Of a stretch of DNA of 64,000 nt, positions 45,781-56,094 are shown piece after piece. The DNA is from Trichuris trichiura. Lineage: Eukaryota; Nematoda; Enoplea; Trichinellida; Trichuridae. The stretch covers positions 3,286,001-3,350,000 of the forward strand of contig JBAJFE010000005.1 of the NCBI GenBank assembly GCA_037903355.1, written 5' to 3'. A model generated the notes under the pieces. The model was not told the DNA's origin, searched no databases, and saw only the letters and a list, made by a program, of their open reading frames with translations. The stretch's first letter is position 1. Every line of letters begins with the position of its first letter. Made by a program: the position numbers and the translations under genes.

Positions 45781-48700
45781 ATGCGTCCGGTATTGGTCAC
45801 CCTCTTGTGCCATTTGATCTGGAAACTATGCCAGGCGCGATGGGACGCCGAAAGTCGCAACTGTGCCAACGATTCGTCAATAATAGACATCATCATCAAT
45901 TCGGATACAAACAACAAACATCGAGTGCCGGATTCAGCCGGCGTAACGGTTTTTGTTGAATTTTGGGTCCAGGAGATTAGTTCGGTTTCCGAGCTGACGT
46001 CCGACTTCGAAATGGACATGTACATCAACGAGATGTGGCTCGATCCGACGCTACGGTTCGACTCGCTCAATCCGTGCAAGCACAACATCACTTTGACGCG
46101 GGAAATTTTCGACAAACTTTGGACGCCAAATTCTTGCTTCATGAACAGCAAGATGGCGTCGATACACGATTCGCCTTTTCGCAACATTTTTCTGATGGTT
46201 TACTCCAATGGCACCGTATGGACCAACTACAGGTAAGCATAGACTTCAACTATGACGTCAGTGTGACGAGTGGGTGATTTAGGGTGAAGGTGAAAGGTCC
46301 ATGCAATATGGACTTATCTTCTTTCCCGTTGGACGCTCAAAATTGCTCGCTAATATACCAAAGTTTTAACTACAACAGGGACGAGGTGAAAATGCGTTGG
46401 GGCAAATCGAAAGTGCTACAATCGAAGCAATTTAGCCTGCCGGATTTCGACTTGGTCGGCGTAACAACCGCCCAAGAAACGCACGTGAGTACTAGTCAAC
46501 AATGCGCGCGTACGTCCGCACGTTTTTAGCATGCTTTCAATCAGCAGTAGCAGCATGTTGAAAATGCGCTTGCACGATGTTCCCTCCCACTGGTTGGAGG
46601 GCACAAAGTTCAATTAGCATTTTGCCCGCGTTGAAAGTTCAATTGTCACCTCGCGCCCTAAGCGTAATGGCTTCATGCATTATTCAACATCAACTTGTGG
46701 GTGTAACCAGAGGTAATCATTGACGCGCGCCTACTGAAAGGACATATGTTAAGCGTAAAAGTGACCATGCAAAAGTAGCTTCCGGCTTTCGCGTCTCGGT
46801 TGAAAGGAGACTAATTTAAAATTACGCGCAAAGAGCCCACTTCCAATGGCAAGTACGAAATTGTCAACTTTTACTATACCGCTTCGTCGAACGTTTCAAG
46901 ATTTTATGTTCGCCTACCCCCTCAGGCATAAGTGGAGTTACATTTTGCCTTAGCTAGGAAAAAGCAGCATAAACTCTTGAAAATAGCTGGTTTCGTTTTC
47001 CGGATGGCATTTTCAAAAGTAAACAACTCTGGTCACAACATTTAAGATCCTAAAAAAAACCCAGTGGACTATTAGTCCCTTCCATTTACAATCACCAATC
47101 GATAATGGTACGTGAAGAAGGTGCAACAACTCGAAAGTACATTTAAGCTTACCGTAATGCACCCTATCCATCATCTACGAAAAGAAGTGCCAATCATTTT
47201 TTAAAAACGCTGAACTAGTTTCATTTTGGCTTCTTTTGTACGGATTTTCTGTGTCCCGTTGAATAAACTTTTATTAATAAACTTTTCTTAATAATATATT
47301 ATACGTCAATCCTTAGACCGCTGATGACGGGTCAAGTTCGGACCCGAAAGCTACGGACATTTTATTAAGAAAAGTTTATTAATAAAAGTTTATTCAACGG
47401 GACAGAAAATCCGTACAAAAGAAGCCAAAATGAAATTATTTGGTCCCGTACGAAGACATTATATCTTCAAAACGCTGAACTAGCTATTTATTCGCTAATT
47501 TTTAAATTGATGCATGTCTTCAGCTTAGCTTTCTTAAAAGGAACTAAGGAATAGGTAACGTGCAGAGAGTTGGTGTGACAAGCGCACACATCGGCATATG
47601 ATACAATACTTCCATAAGGATTAGACGGGAAAAAAAGAAAGAACGTAAGCATATATTTTGCCAGCTAGGCAAAGGGTGAGAAAAAAAATTAGTAAAGTGA
47701 GGGCAGCCCTTCGTTGGCTAAGGGAATAGCATATTTTTGTCTCTTGGAGGTGTATGCACCCAACTTAGGCTTTAAGACTTAGCCGGTCCCTATTCGACTG
47801 CAGCTCCAGCCGTTATATCATACTGAGATGATTAGCATACCTTTAAATCGATTGCTTCGTAAAGGTGGAGTAAAGAAGGAAAAAATATTGGACCAATTAG
47901 CGGTCGGTGACGAATTTTCGGGACAGGTTGCCGCAAGGAGGCAAGGAAAAAAGAAAGTACTTAACTTGTCGAAAAGTTAACCGATATATCGACTTTTTAA
48001 AAAGTCACTTAAATGAGATTGATGTCTGTTGATTTAATTGAATTTTGAAACGGTCAAATTGTGTTGCGGCGCAGTCCCAAAGCGGAAGTTAAACAATCAA
48101 TAAACAGCGGCTGGGCGAAACGTTTTCCAACGGCGGAAAAACATCGGAGCAAATTTTGCAACTGCAGCGCCGGTCCATCGTTACCAACTAGCCGCGGGTC
48201 GCCTTACCCTCATTTCCATTAGTTAAGTTCACTTTTTTCAACCGAAAGTGCTTAGTCGAGCTGAGACGGAGCAAAACGGTCCCACATAACTCGTAGGGCA
48301 ACAAAAATGAAGTAATACTACTTTTGAGCTTGCAGGTATGAAACGTATGCAGTCACTTCAAATATCCCAACTTCGTATTTTCAAAGGGAACATTCATTGG
48401 GAAGTTGCAACGTCACTGCCAACGTATAACTGCCCGGTTATCTTTTTAGAATATAAAGTAACGATTTTCATTTAACCAATGCACCATGATTGACCACTGA
48501 GATTAATGATACATCGCAGAATGACATGCTACCTCGATGAAAAAGTCATTTGTAGACGAAGGACAATGACGTTGGAAAAGGGCTATTCACAAAGATAATT
48601 TGTCTTCAATGGTTGTTCCTCTTAGCAATGATTGAAGATCGCTGGTGTCCCAAAGCAAGTGGGACATAATACGCCAACTTAAAATAGCAAAGAATTTAAA

Positions 48701-49608
48701 ACTTGTGCTACAGAGTAAGCTGTCTTCATCAAAAGACTATTCCCTATGTCACACTTGTCGCCCGGGATTGAACTCAGAACATTCATCTTTCAAAATAATT
48801 CCTGTCCGCGTTTTTGAGTAAACAAGCTGGAATATCTGGGCGTACAACCACTGGAAGCTTAGATGTTTGAATAATTAAGCTGCTACGGATAAATATCCTT
48901 GACGAATGAAGTACATTGAGCCTAAGTATATTGTTCTTTTAGATATCACCAGCGGGCGTTTGGGACGAACTCTACGTGACATTCACTTTTCAACGACGCT
49001 ACATATGGTACATTTTACAAGCATATATACCGACTTATCTAACAATATTCATCAGCTGGGTGAGCTTCACACTTGGTCCGTACGCCATACCTGCAAGGAC
49101 AATGCTAGGCGTCAACTCACTCCTAGCGATGATTATGATGTTCGGTAATATTATGCGAAATTTGCCCCGCGTCAGTTACGTCAAAGCAATTGGTAAGGTA
49201 ACGAATGGAAGGAAATGTACCAACACGACCAACGCTGTGCGCTTTTAAGATGTCTGGATGTTGGCCTGTATGACTTTCAATTTTTGCTCACTGCTTGAAC
49301 TGGCGATCATAGGTTACCTGACAAAGAATACGTCGCCTAATGAGCAACCGAAAAGGCAACGAACGGGAGCTCAGTCGCCTCAAATTCCTTTGGTACGTCA
49401 TGCGCTGCGGTTCACAGCTGCCGACGGTCAACGACAGTCGTCGACAAGGTTGCCAACGTTTGGACGTAAAACCTGCCTCCACAATTGCTGGTCAATGCTC
49501 AGTCCGGTCTACATGGCCGAGCGGATTGATGCCGCTTCGTGTTTTGCCTTTCCTGTCCTATTTTCTTTGTTCAACATCGCCTATTGGAGTTACTACATGA
49601 AAGCGTAG
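45781..49608 (+). CDS. Cys-loop ligand-gated chloride channel, acetylcholine/amine-gated (ACC/LGC-46/MOD-1-like) subunit
   Basis: Four exons (45781-46232, 46283-46484, 48943-49192, 49250-49608) with consistent phases give 420 aa. A signal peptide ([13 protein letters not shown]) precedes the ligand-binding domain, which has the family's [19 protein letters not shown] block and the 13-residue Cys loop [15 protein letters not shown] (about residues 158-172). Helix M1 starts at [12 protein letters not shown]2 begins [15 protein letters not shown]; the PAR at its inner end marks anion selectivity. M3 follows VSYVKAIDVWM. A ~70-residue basic loop leads to M4 ([16 protein letters not shown]). The [17 protein letters not shown] stretch fits the nematode ACh/serotonin-gated chloride group better than GABA or GluCl types; the ligand cannot be told from sequence. 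Intron 2 is 2.46 kb and holds a hammerhead element. Confidence 0.9.
47204..47483 (+). mobile_element. Hammerhead element with ~75-bp inverted arms and 15-bp target-site duplication
   Basis: The 250-bp element at 47219-47468 is bounded by the direct repeat AAAACGCTGAACTAG (47204-47218 and 47469-47483), an apparent target-site duplication. Inside, 47219-47293 is the reverse complement of 47363-47437 apart from a 2-nt indel, and the hammerhead motif sits between the arms. The right end carries ATTTGGTCCCGTAC and TTATATCTTCAA, shared with the Penelope-like copy at 26.7 kb and the element at 62.7 kb. The near-identity of the arms and the intact repeat suggest recent insertion. There is no coding capacity. 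Confidence 0.8.
47316..47356 (+). ncRNA. Hammerhead ribozyme motif, canonical core
   Basis: GACCG, CTGATGA core (47321-47327), CGGGTC/GACCCG stem II with a 7-nt loop (47328-47346), GAAA, AGCT, A as the base before the predicted cut (47353/47354), then CGGAC. Stem I pairs CCG/CGG plus an outer G-C. All core bases of the CUGAUGA...GAAA hammerhead are present. Stem III consists of the self-complementary AGCU, as in hammerheads that work as dimers. This is the best copy in the window. Confidence 0.82.
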
Positions 49609-50896
49609 GAGTTAAGTAAAGCAGACCAAAGAGCGAATCTCAAAAAAGCTACATCAGAAGCAGCGCATACGCGCAAAGCGCTCAAGCAATAAGCTAACGA
49701 ATAAACCTACGGTGCATTAACCCTCGTTGCGGGCTGCTTCAAAAGTTCCGTTAAATTATCTACCAGACCGACCTAGCAGAGCTACAGAAAAAGGGCCTAA
49801 TGAATTTTAACCATTTATTCCAACTGGTTTTCCCTCCTGTTCTAAATTCCTTACGTTTGAAATAGCAAGACGTCTTCGCGCATTTCATGACGGAACCTTG
49901 CCGACGAAAACGGTATTTCAGCAAGAAAATAAAAATAACCACTTTTAAAGGAACTACGCACTCTTCAGACACTGCCTGCAGTCTTTTATCATCTACAAGT
50001 AGTGCATACAAAAACGTTGCCAGATTAAAAGCACTTTTTGAATATGAAAGTCCCATTTTACCCAGCAGGTTTGTATTTTGGATAAAAGAACTTGATTATC
50101 CTGAAAAGTTCTACAGTAAGCTGTTCATGGGAGGCGAGCCTTACGCTGCTGAAGAACAAAGCATTTAAAAAGTTATTTGGAAAGCGTGCTTTGTTCGCAT
50201 TGTTAAACTGCCCATAAATATGGCAACCGAATTCATCGGAAGACAGGAAATTTCGTCACAAACGAGCAGGTGGTTTTCTGTTTAAATGAACCTGAAAATC
50301 ATACTAGCGGAATATCGTGCAGCCTACTACATATCATAAGCAATTTTTTCTCAAAAGAATGACAAGCTGGAGGAAGAACTCTGGTCGCCCTACCTCAACT
50401 TTACATAACAAAGTTAAATCTTCCGAAAAAGGTAAAAGTCGCATACTCGAAACGGTTACACAATAAGGAAATTTCCTACCGTTACAAAAAAAACTTTTGA
50501 AATTAGCAGCCGTAATTTATAACTAAAAAAGATGATAACGAAGTATTAAATTAACACTAATGGTCTAAAAACACTCATATCTATAATATTAATAAACGAC
50601 TTTAAAGTTTAAGCATATTGAAAATTTCGCATGTATTTAACTTAGAAAGTGAAGTGCTTTGCATATTTTTAGATTCATTTGCATATGGATGGCTCTTCAT
50701 TTAAACCACTTCCTTCGAGCATATCCCATTCGTTCGTGTATAAGTAAAAACCTGCGTTCTCGCATGTAAATACATTTTTTTCAACCCCTTTTTCGCTCTA
50801 CATAACTGCCTATATGCCGCGTACAGGTGCAAACAAAAGAATGTCATTTATTCAAGACGCATAGCGCAGAAAGATAACGCGTTACAACGGCTGCAG
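49609..50896. other. Spacer downstream of the channel gene
   Basis: AT-rich DNA with only short frames (for example 49887-50168 +) lacking protein character. It contains the channel 3' UTR. Confidence 0.45.
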
Positions 50897-51133
50897 TTGG
50901 CTGTTGCACGGTTAGAAAGAAGGTGAAATTTTCGAAAGGAAAAACAACGAAGTTCGCAGAGGACTTTTCCGGACACCCATTGGTCAAAGTTTCAAAATGC
51001 AAAGTCACCAACAGCCTGATCAAATGGGAGACCACGTGGAAGGTAAGTTTAGCCAGCTAAGTAACATTGCGGAGCACTTAGCTTGACCACATTTTAGATA
51101 CGGTATGGAAAAAGCGGGCCCAACTCGGGATAA
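50897..51133 (+). CDS. Hypothetical basic protein, two exons (5' end missing)
   Basis: Exon 50897-51042 (acceptor GGCTGCAG) gives about 48 codons of lysine-rich sequence (VKFSKGKTTKFAEDFSGHPL, then KVTNSLIKWETTWK). A 55-bp intron with GTAAGT and CATTTTAG follows. Exon 51098-51133 in phase ends in a stop (IRYGKSGPNSG). A different frame of the second exon stays open to 51212 (EKAGPTRDKEMHKGLKHLGK) and is also protein-like, so the true joint is uncertain. No ATG exon was found. It converges on BET1. Confidence 0.3.
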
Positions 51134-51196
51134 GGAAATGCACAAGGGCCTAAAACACTTGGGAAAGCCGAAAGTTGGAAAGAGAGCCCTTAAATC

Positions 51197-51940
51197 TCAC
51201 CGCCGCAGCATGTAGTACATCATAACAAAAACCATAAAAGAAAAAAGAATTAAATAAAGGGTGAATCTTGCACTTCCCGATCTGCTAATAAGGCCAAGCC
51301 GACGCATTGTAGCTTCGAGAACATTTCTGCCGCTCTCAAAATGGTCTTCTAAACCGCCCAGTTCTTTGTTCTGACGACGCACCTCATCGCCAATGTCGAT
51401 TGTTAACTAAGAGATAGGCTTTGTTCAAAACGCATTGTTCGCAATGGAATTAACAAGCTTGCTTATCTTCTACTAAGAGGGAAAATCCTTAGCCTTAACA
51501 ATCATACCACGGAAGTAAAGAAATGCAACTGTACGGCCACCTACGCCGCCTTGCACTAATAAGGAAACTGACAAAAAGCATCATATACTCTGTTCACCAG
51601 GACATACGTATTATACAACCCGTGCACCAGAAAGCAAGCAACAAAACAATTGATTAGCAAGCACCTTAACCGCTTAACCAAACTAATAAAGAGCTATTTT
51701 TCTGGAAAGCATTTCTCATAAGAAAGAAGCACCAAGAGCATTTATTTTTAAAAATTTGTACGTACACTTTTGAGGGTTGTTACTTTGTGCTTCAAATTAT
51801 CGACCATTTGATCATTATCGCTTTCCAGATAATGTTGCTTCGACATGCCTGCGGCGCTGCTCGAGCTACCTGCAACCAATTAATCAAGCTAATAGGCGCG
51901 GCAAGAAGAAATAAAGTAAATAAATACCGGCTCGGTACAT
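51197..51940 (-). CDS. BET1: BET1 SNARE, ER-Golgi vesicle fusion
   Basis: Three exons (51928-51940, 51766-51869, 51197-51406) with consistent phases give 108 aa; human BET1 has 118. BET1 is a Qc-type SNARE on ER-to-Golgi carriers that pairs with syntaxin-5, GS27/membrin and SEC22 or YKT6. Matches: the start MYRAG (human MRRAG), the SNARE helix VDNLKHKVTTLKSLTIDIGD, EVRRQNKELGGLEDHF, then RNVLEATMRRLGLISRSGSA, and a C-terminal membrane anchor (LYLILFSFMVFVMMYYMLRR). The first coding exon is only 13 nt, followed by a 58-bp intron; the second intron is 359 bp. The glycine/tyrosine-rich N-terminal linker of vertebrate BET1 is shortened. Confidence 0.92.
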
Positions 51941-54018
51941 GCCAAAACTCGAGGAACCTTCACCAAGCTCGCACTTCAACCAGAAAAGTGCTAACGCGCG
52001 GACCTATCACACTTGAAATGACAAGTCATCACAATGTCAAAACTCTTTGATCTGCAGGTACATATTTAATGAACATTTTTCACTTTACCCAACGGAGAAA
52101 AGCAAAGCTGCGTGCCTAATAAGCGTTTAGTAATTTATTAAATTATAGACATATCGTTATTTAAGACTATAAAAGGAAATAAAAAATGCTACGCTATCTT
52201 TTCACTTGAGAACGAAAGAAGCTTACAACTTCTGGGCAATCTCCGCTCTAACGTTTTGTTACAAGAATATGTACAGCCAAATGCTCAAAACAAAGCGCTT
52301 GGACGCTACATAGAGTCGTGCTTCTTGCTTTCAAAAGTTATCGTAACCAAAGGAGAACCGACAGGCCTGTTACACGGTGCCATTTCAAACTGAGATGCTC
52401 AATGCTATCAGAACCCTTTGTTTGTTACGGTTAAACTAAGCTGGGACTGACTCGCATCATTCTCTAAGTGACCTACTAATAATTAATTTGACGGTACTTC
52501 AGTTTTGTAAATTATAACCTGATTATCATTACATGTTTTTGGCATTTATGTTTTTCCATTCCCATTTTGTAAAGACGAAGTTACTGTTATGTTTTTTAAA
52601 TTAATTCTAGTAAGCAGGATGTGCTGACACAAATATGGATGGCCGGCGAAACTATACCGGGACTGATTAAATCGTGACCATTTACAGAAAGCTGAAAAGA
52701 TTATCAGGTACTTAGAGCAAATATTGTTTCTACTTTTCGAACTGATCTTGCAAATGGAACAACTGGCGCTAAAAGCTCAGCGCGCGCGCATAGTGCTTTC
52801 AAAAAAAACACTTTAAAAATCGCTTATCCGCATTTCGAGTTGCTTTCTCTACGCGCGTCTTTTTTTCTTTACGCTTCAACGAAACCGAGTTTTCAAAAAA
52901 AACGGGTTTCAGCCGACAAGTTGAAGCGGCAAAAGAAAAAATGCACATGAAGCGGCAAAAGAAAAAATGCAACAACTATTGCTGAACAACGTCTCCGCAA
53001 GCTGAAGAAGTCGTTTCCGCTTGACGGCAAGTTATCAACGGCTATTAAAATATGTCGACAAATGCAGCGAAATGCCAAAGTTGAATTCTCATTTGGCAGC
53101 AACAACAACAAGTTAACGCCCAACGAAAAGGCTCGCGGCGAAAAAGGAAGAAATTAAGTATTCCATGCCTAAAGCTGATACTGCGCTAACGAAGCCACCC
53201 TTTTTTGTACGTTGACACGAAAGGTTAGATAAAGGAAGGAGACGTGTATTCAACTTGACAACTTTTCGGTCGCTTTAAACGCGCCAACGGAATAACTTGT
53301 TTTCCCGTTGGCCGGTAGGCCACATTTAATTCGCTCCTTTTAAGGCGCTGTCTTATCATATGACTCCAAGCGACAGTGAAGTAAGTACCACTTTTTCACC
53401 TTTCTTAAACGAACAATTCGGGCGCATAATTATTTTTTACTTCTCTCTACGAGCGAGACGGTCCTCCCAACTTTTCAATGATAAGTGCTTGCTTTACGTA
53501 ACGATCTTTTTTCTTCCTCCCAAAAAAGCAAAGGAGAGCCATATTTCGCGAGCTAGTTCTACTTCCAGTTTTATTAATACAATGCATAGCTATTACTGCG
53601 GCAAGATTCGATGTTGCCGGTCAGTTTGCCCTAGTTTTCCCGTAGCAACAATACTCGATACTATGTATAGAATAGTCTATTGGAACCCAACTGCTTATCT
53701 TGCTATTGTCCCGCTTTGCTAATTTAAATAATCAACTCTCCAACGCGCATTGTCAAACTTAAACCTTCAAGGATAGCAGATACCTTAAGTCGTGGCGGTA
53801 CATTAGCTTTTTTGTTTCTTTTAAACGATTGGATGTGAAAAAGCATTGATTCAACAAAGCCGGATAAAAGAGCGAAAATTGCTGCTCTGAAATTACAGCG
53901 CTTTTGACGGGGTCTTCTAGGTTAACTATTCCTTCTTTTCAAATAGGCATTCCTCTCTGGAGACGGTATTATCCGTGCCAAAGCGCAGTGCTGCTTGAAG
54001 TGGTGACCGCCAGAATGC
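51941..54018. other. Gene-poor, with one coding-like plus-strand stretch
   Basis: A plus-strand frame open from 52951 to a stop at 53157 reads as a lysine/glutamine-rich helix (TTIAEQRLRKLKKSFPLDGK, then KICRQMQRNAKVEFSFGSNN). It has no in-frame ATG at its left end. A 23-bp tandem duplication just upstream (52923-52945 and 52949-52971) creates an in-frame TGA. It may be an exon or a broken gene. A short ATG frame at 53360 ends in a GTAAGTAC donor. The rest looks noncoding. Confidence 0.35.
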
Positions 54019-54470
54019 CTATTTTCCGCCTAACCACCAAAATGCGCTGTCAGCATCGTTTGAAGAAGCTGTTCTGAATCGGTTGGTTAAAAGTGATTTG
54101 AAATGTGCTGGAACTGGGTCTTCGCCTGCAGGTGGCGTAGGAAGTGGAGAAATTTGAACCAGTTTTGGAAACGCGTTTTCTATAGCCCTTTCCTCTCCAG
54201 CGCCGCTTCGATTGTCTAGCGCGGGCAATTCGCTACACCTTTGCTACGACCAAAAGTACGAACACCTTGTGGTTTCCAATCGGCATTGGATGAGTCCGCA
54301 TTTCCTATTGGTCTCATTTAACAAAAATATCCAATCAACAATTAGCCTTAAGAGCGTTAGACGCATCAAATTGTCCAAAGCGATGTTTTCTTCCAAAATA
54401 GGCGCTCATTCTTTTAGCTGTTGCCGGTGGTTGAAGAGCGAACCTGCTCCAAGGTGTTGCTTGACCTAAT
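54019..54470 (-). CDS. Possible peptide-precursor-like gene, minus strand (uncertain)
   Basis: A minus-strand stretch from an acceptor (TTGGTCGTAG) at about 54250 to a stop at 54019 has protein-like composition (FPKLVQISPLPTPPAGEDPV ... SSNDADSAFWWLGGK). Further upstream on the same strand, about 54385-54414, a frame reads AKRMSAYFGRKHRFGQ. This is a dibasic KR, a five-residue peptide, then G-RK, the layout of an amidated neuropeptide cassette. The two pieces could not be joined in phase, no signal peptide exon was found, and the opposite strand is also open in part. Low confidence. Confidence 0.25.
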
Positions 54471-54571
54471 GTTTCCACCACCGATCAGCTGCATTAATAG
54501 CCAGTCATCAAATTGCTTCGAACGGTTTTGCATCTGACGTATAGAATTGGTAGGCGCCTACTGACCCAAAG

Positions 54572-55414
54572 ATGAACTTATTCGGCAGGTAAGCTTCTTT
54601 GATGCCAATATGCCAGCATGTCTTCAACAACATTGTCAGTCATGCGGGCTGATAATTCTCACTTCTAACTATCATTATAATTTTTTCAGCCTATTGGTGC
54701 TGCTTGCATGCTGCAGAACCGCTGCATATCGAATTCAAGTAGTTAAATGCAACCCGGGATATCGAATTTCGTCTATTTCAAAAAAATCAGCGAAAGGGAC
54801 TTACGGTTACACGGCTGAATGTAAACCGTTTGTGGACGACCCGAAAAAAGTTAAGGTAAGTAGTTGCACGTACTCTTTTGCCGCTCTCTGAAGCTCTGCA
54901 TTAACTAATTAATGTTAAACCACCTAATGCCTCTAAAAAAAAGTACATTAATTGAAACTAAGGAAAAAGTATTTCCTCTTTTCTTGAAATAAACGTCAGC
55001 GGGGGACCAGCAAGTCTATCGGACGTATCCTAATCTCGCATTTCAAGCTCTATAGGCTTTTAAGAAGAAATATAGCCGACGTGTCAGCTGCTTCAAGCAT
55101 AGAACTGATATCTTGCGTAGAAGTAGCTCCGGCTGCCAGGAGTATGCATATTTCGAACTGCTGCCTAAAAATGAGGTTATGAACATGTACCCGCATAATT
55201 GTTTCAACGATGTCAACCTAATGTCAGTAACAATTGCCTCAACGACCTTATGTCATAAGTCTGTTCCTTTTTCTAAAACTAGGATATCACATGCACCTTC
55301 GGGACGACGTCAAGCTGCGATGGTTCACTGGCCGGATGTAAGGATCACCCGGATGCCTGGCTAGGAGGCGTCAAAATAGTCCCTTACGAATTGGATACGT
55401 CAATTGATCTGTAG
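54572..55414 (+). CDS. Secreted eight-cysteine protein of unknown family, 158 aa
   Basis: Four exons: 54572-54588, 54690-54855, 55065-55226 and 55283-55414. All junctions agree in phase with good borders (TTTTTTCAG, CTTTTAAG, AAACTAG acceptors; GTAAGC, GTAAGTAG, GTAACA donors). The 5-codon first exon plus exon 2 create a signal peptide (MNLFGSLLVLLACCRTAA). The mature part has eight cysteines, in contexts such as VVKCNPGYRIS, TAECKPFVDD, VSCFKHR, SGCQEYAYF, HNCFND, ITCTFGTTSSCDG and AGCKDHPDAWLGG. It has no membrane anchor and is probably extracellular with four disulfides. I cannot assign a family. The exon structure makes it one of the better-supported unknown genes here. Confidence 0.65.
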
Positions 55415-55531
55415 GCAGCTGATTCAATTGTCACATAATTGAAAGACCAATTGCAGCTTGATCCCCCTATGCTGCAATGCCAGCAATGTCCTCGTTCATG
55501 GAGATAAATGTCGCCAGTCAAGAATGACTAG

Positions 55532-56094
55532 TCAAGGCCAACAACTTTCGCTCGAAACGAAAGAAGACGAAGTTATTCAGGGACTCTCTTGTCGCGTATC
55601 CCGAACAGAAGCAGCCGGAAGGTAAGTAGCCTGTTGTTGTTGCTGTTTTGGGTGCCAAAGGGCACAATATCGAAGACGCCCGTGAGTAGGTGGACAAAAG
55701 AAACCGGTTTTTGTCAAAGTTCACTTTCATATCCAATGGCCGGTTTGAGATTGAGCGTACGGCGAGTTTCGGGTCAGTCGGGATTCGATCAACCGATCGC
55801 ACAAAAAGCTGTTCGTACAACTATCTAGAACGCGTGCTATTAATATTTTCGGTAGCAACCGATATTTGCGCACTCAGATTAGGCAGAAGAATGTGGCGCA
55901 CTTAAGTGCTGCCAGCAGTCGGTGGTCGAAAACGGAAACCTGCCAACTGTATGAACATTCGGTACCTTCCTTTTAGAGTCTACGATGTGCTGCTGAAGAT
56001 ACGCGCTTGTCGGTTCGAATTGGAAAAGGAATGCTGCAACAAGTACATGATAGGCTATTTCTTGCACAACTTTTTGAAATCGAAAGAAAGCTGA
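55532..56094 (+). CDS. Hypothetical Arg/Ser-rich protein, four exons (5' end missing)
   Basis: A phase-consistent chain: 55532-55621, 55690-55833, 55878-55921 and 55977-56094, with introns of 68, 44 and 55 bp, the last ending TTCCTTTTAG. The product is basic and Ser/Arg-rich at first (RRRSYSGTLLSRIPNRSSRK), then FTFISNGRFEIERTASFGSV, and ends in a cysteine-containing helix (VYDVLLKIRACRFELEKECC). Other frames in exons 1 and 2 are also open and an ATG frame begins at 55524, so the model is tentative. No family recognised. Confidence 0.33.

Larger units (their letters stand above)
46485..48942 (+). other. Large intron 2 of the channel gene
   Basis: 2.46-kb intron with GTGAGT donor and TTCTTTTAG acceptor. 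It hosts the hammerhead element at 47219-47468. Around 48769-48783 the minus strand reads GAGTTCAATCCCGGG, like a tRNA T-arm (box B), but no cloverleaf fits, so it may be a tRNA-derived SINE remnant. Confidence 0.6.

Noticed and set aside
45591..46187. 198-codon minus-strand frame
   Set aside because: Antisense shadow of channel exon 1, which has signal peptide and ligand-binding-domain motifs on the plus strand.
48765..48790. tRNA-like T-arm (GAGTTCAATCCCGGG on the minus strand)
   Set aside because: No acceptor, D or anticodon arms at the right distances; at most a SINE remnant.
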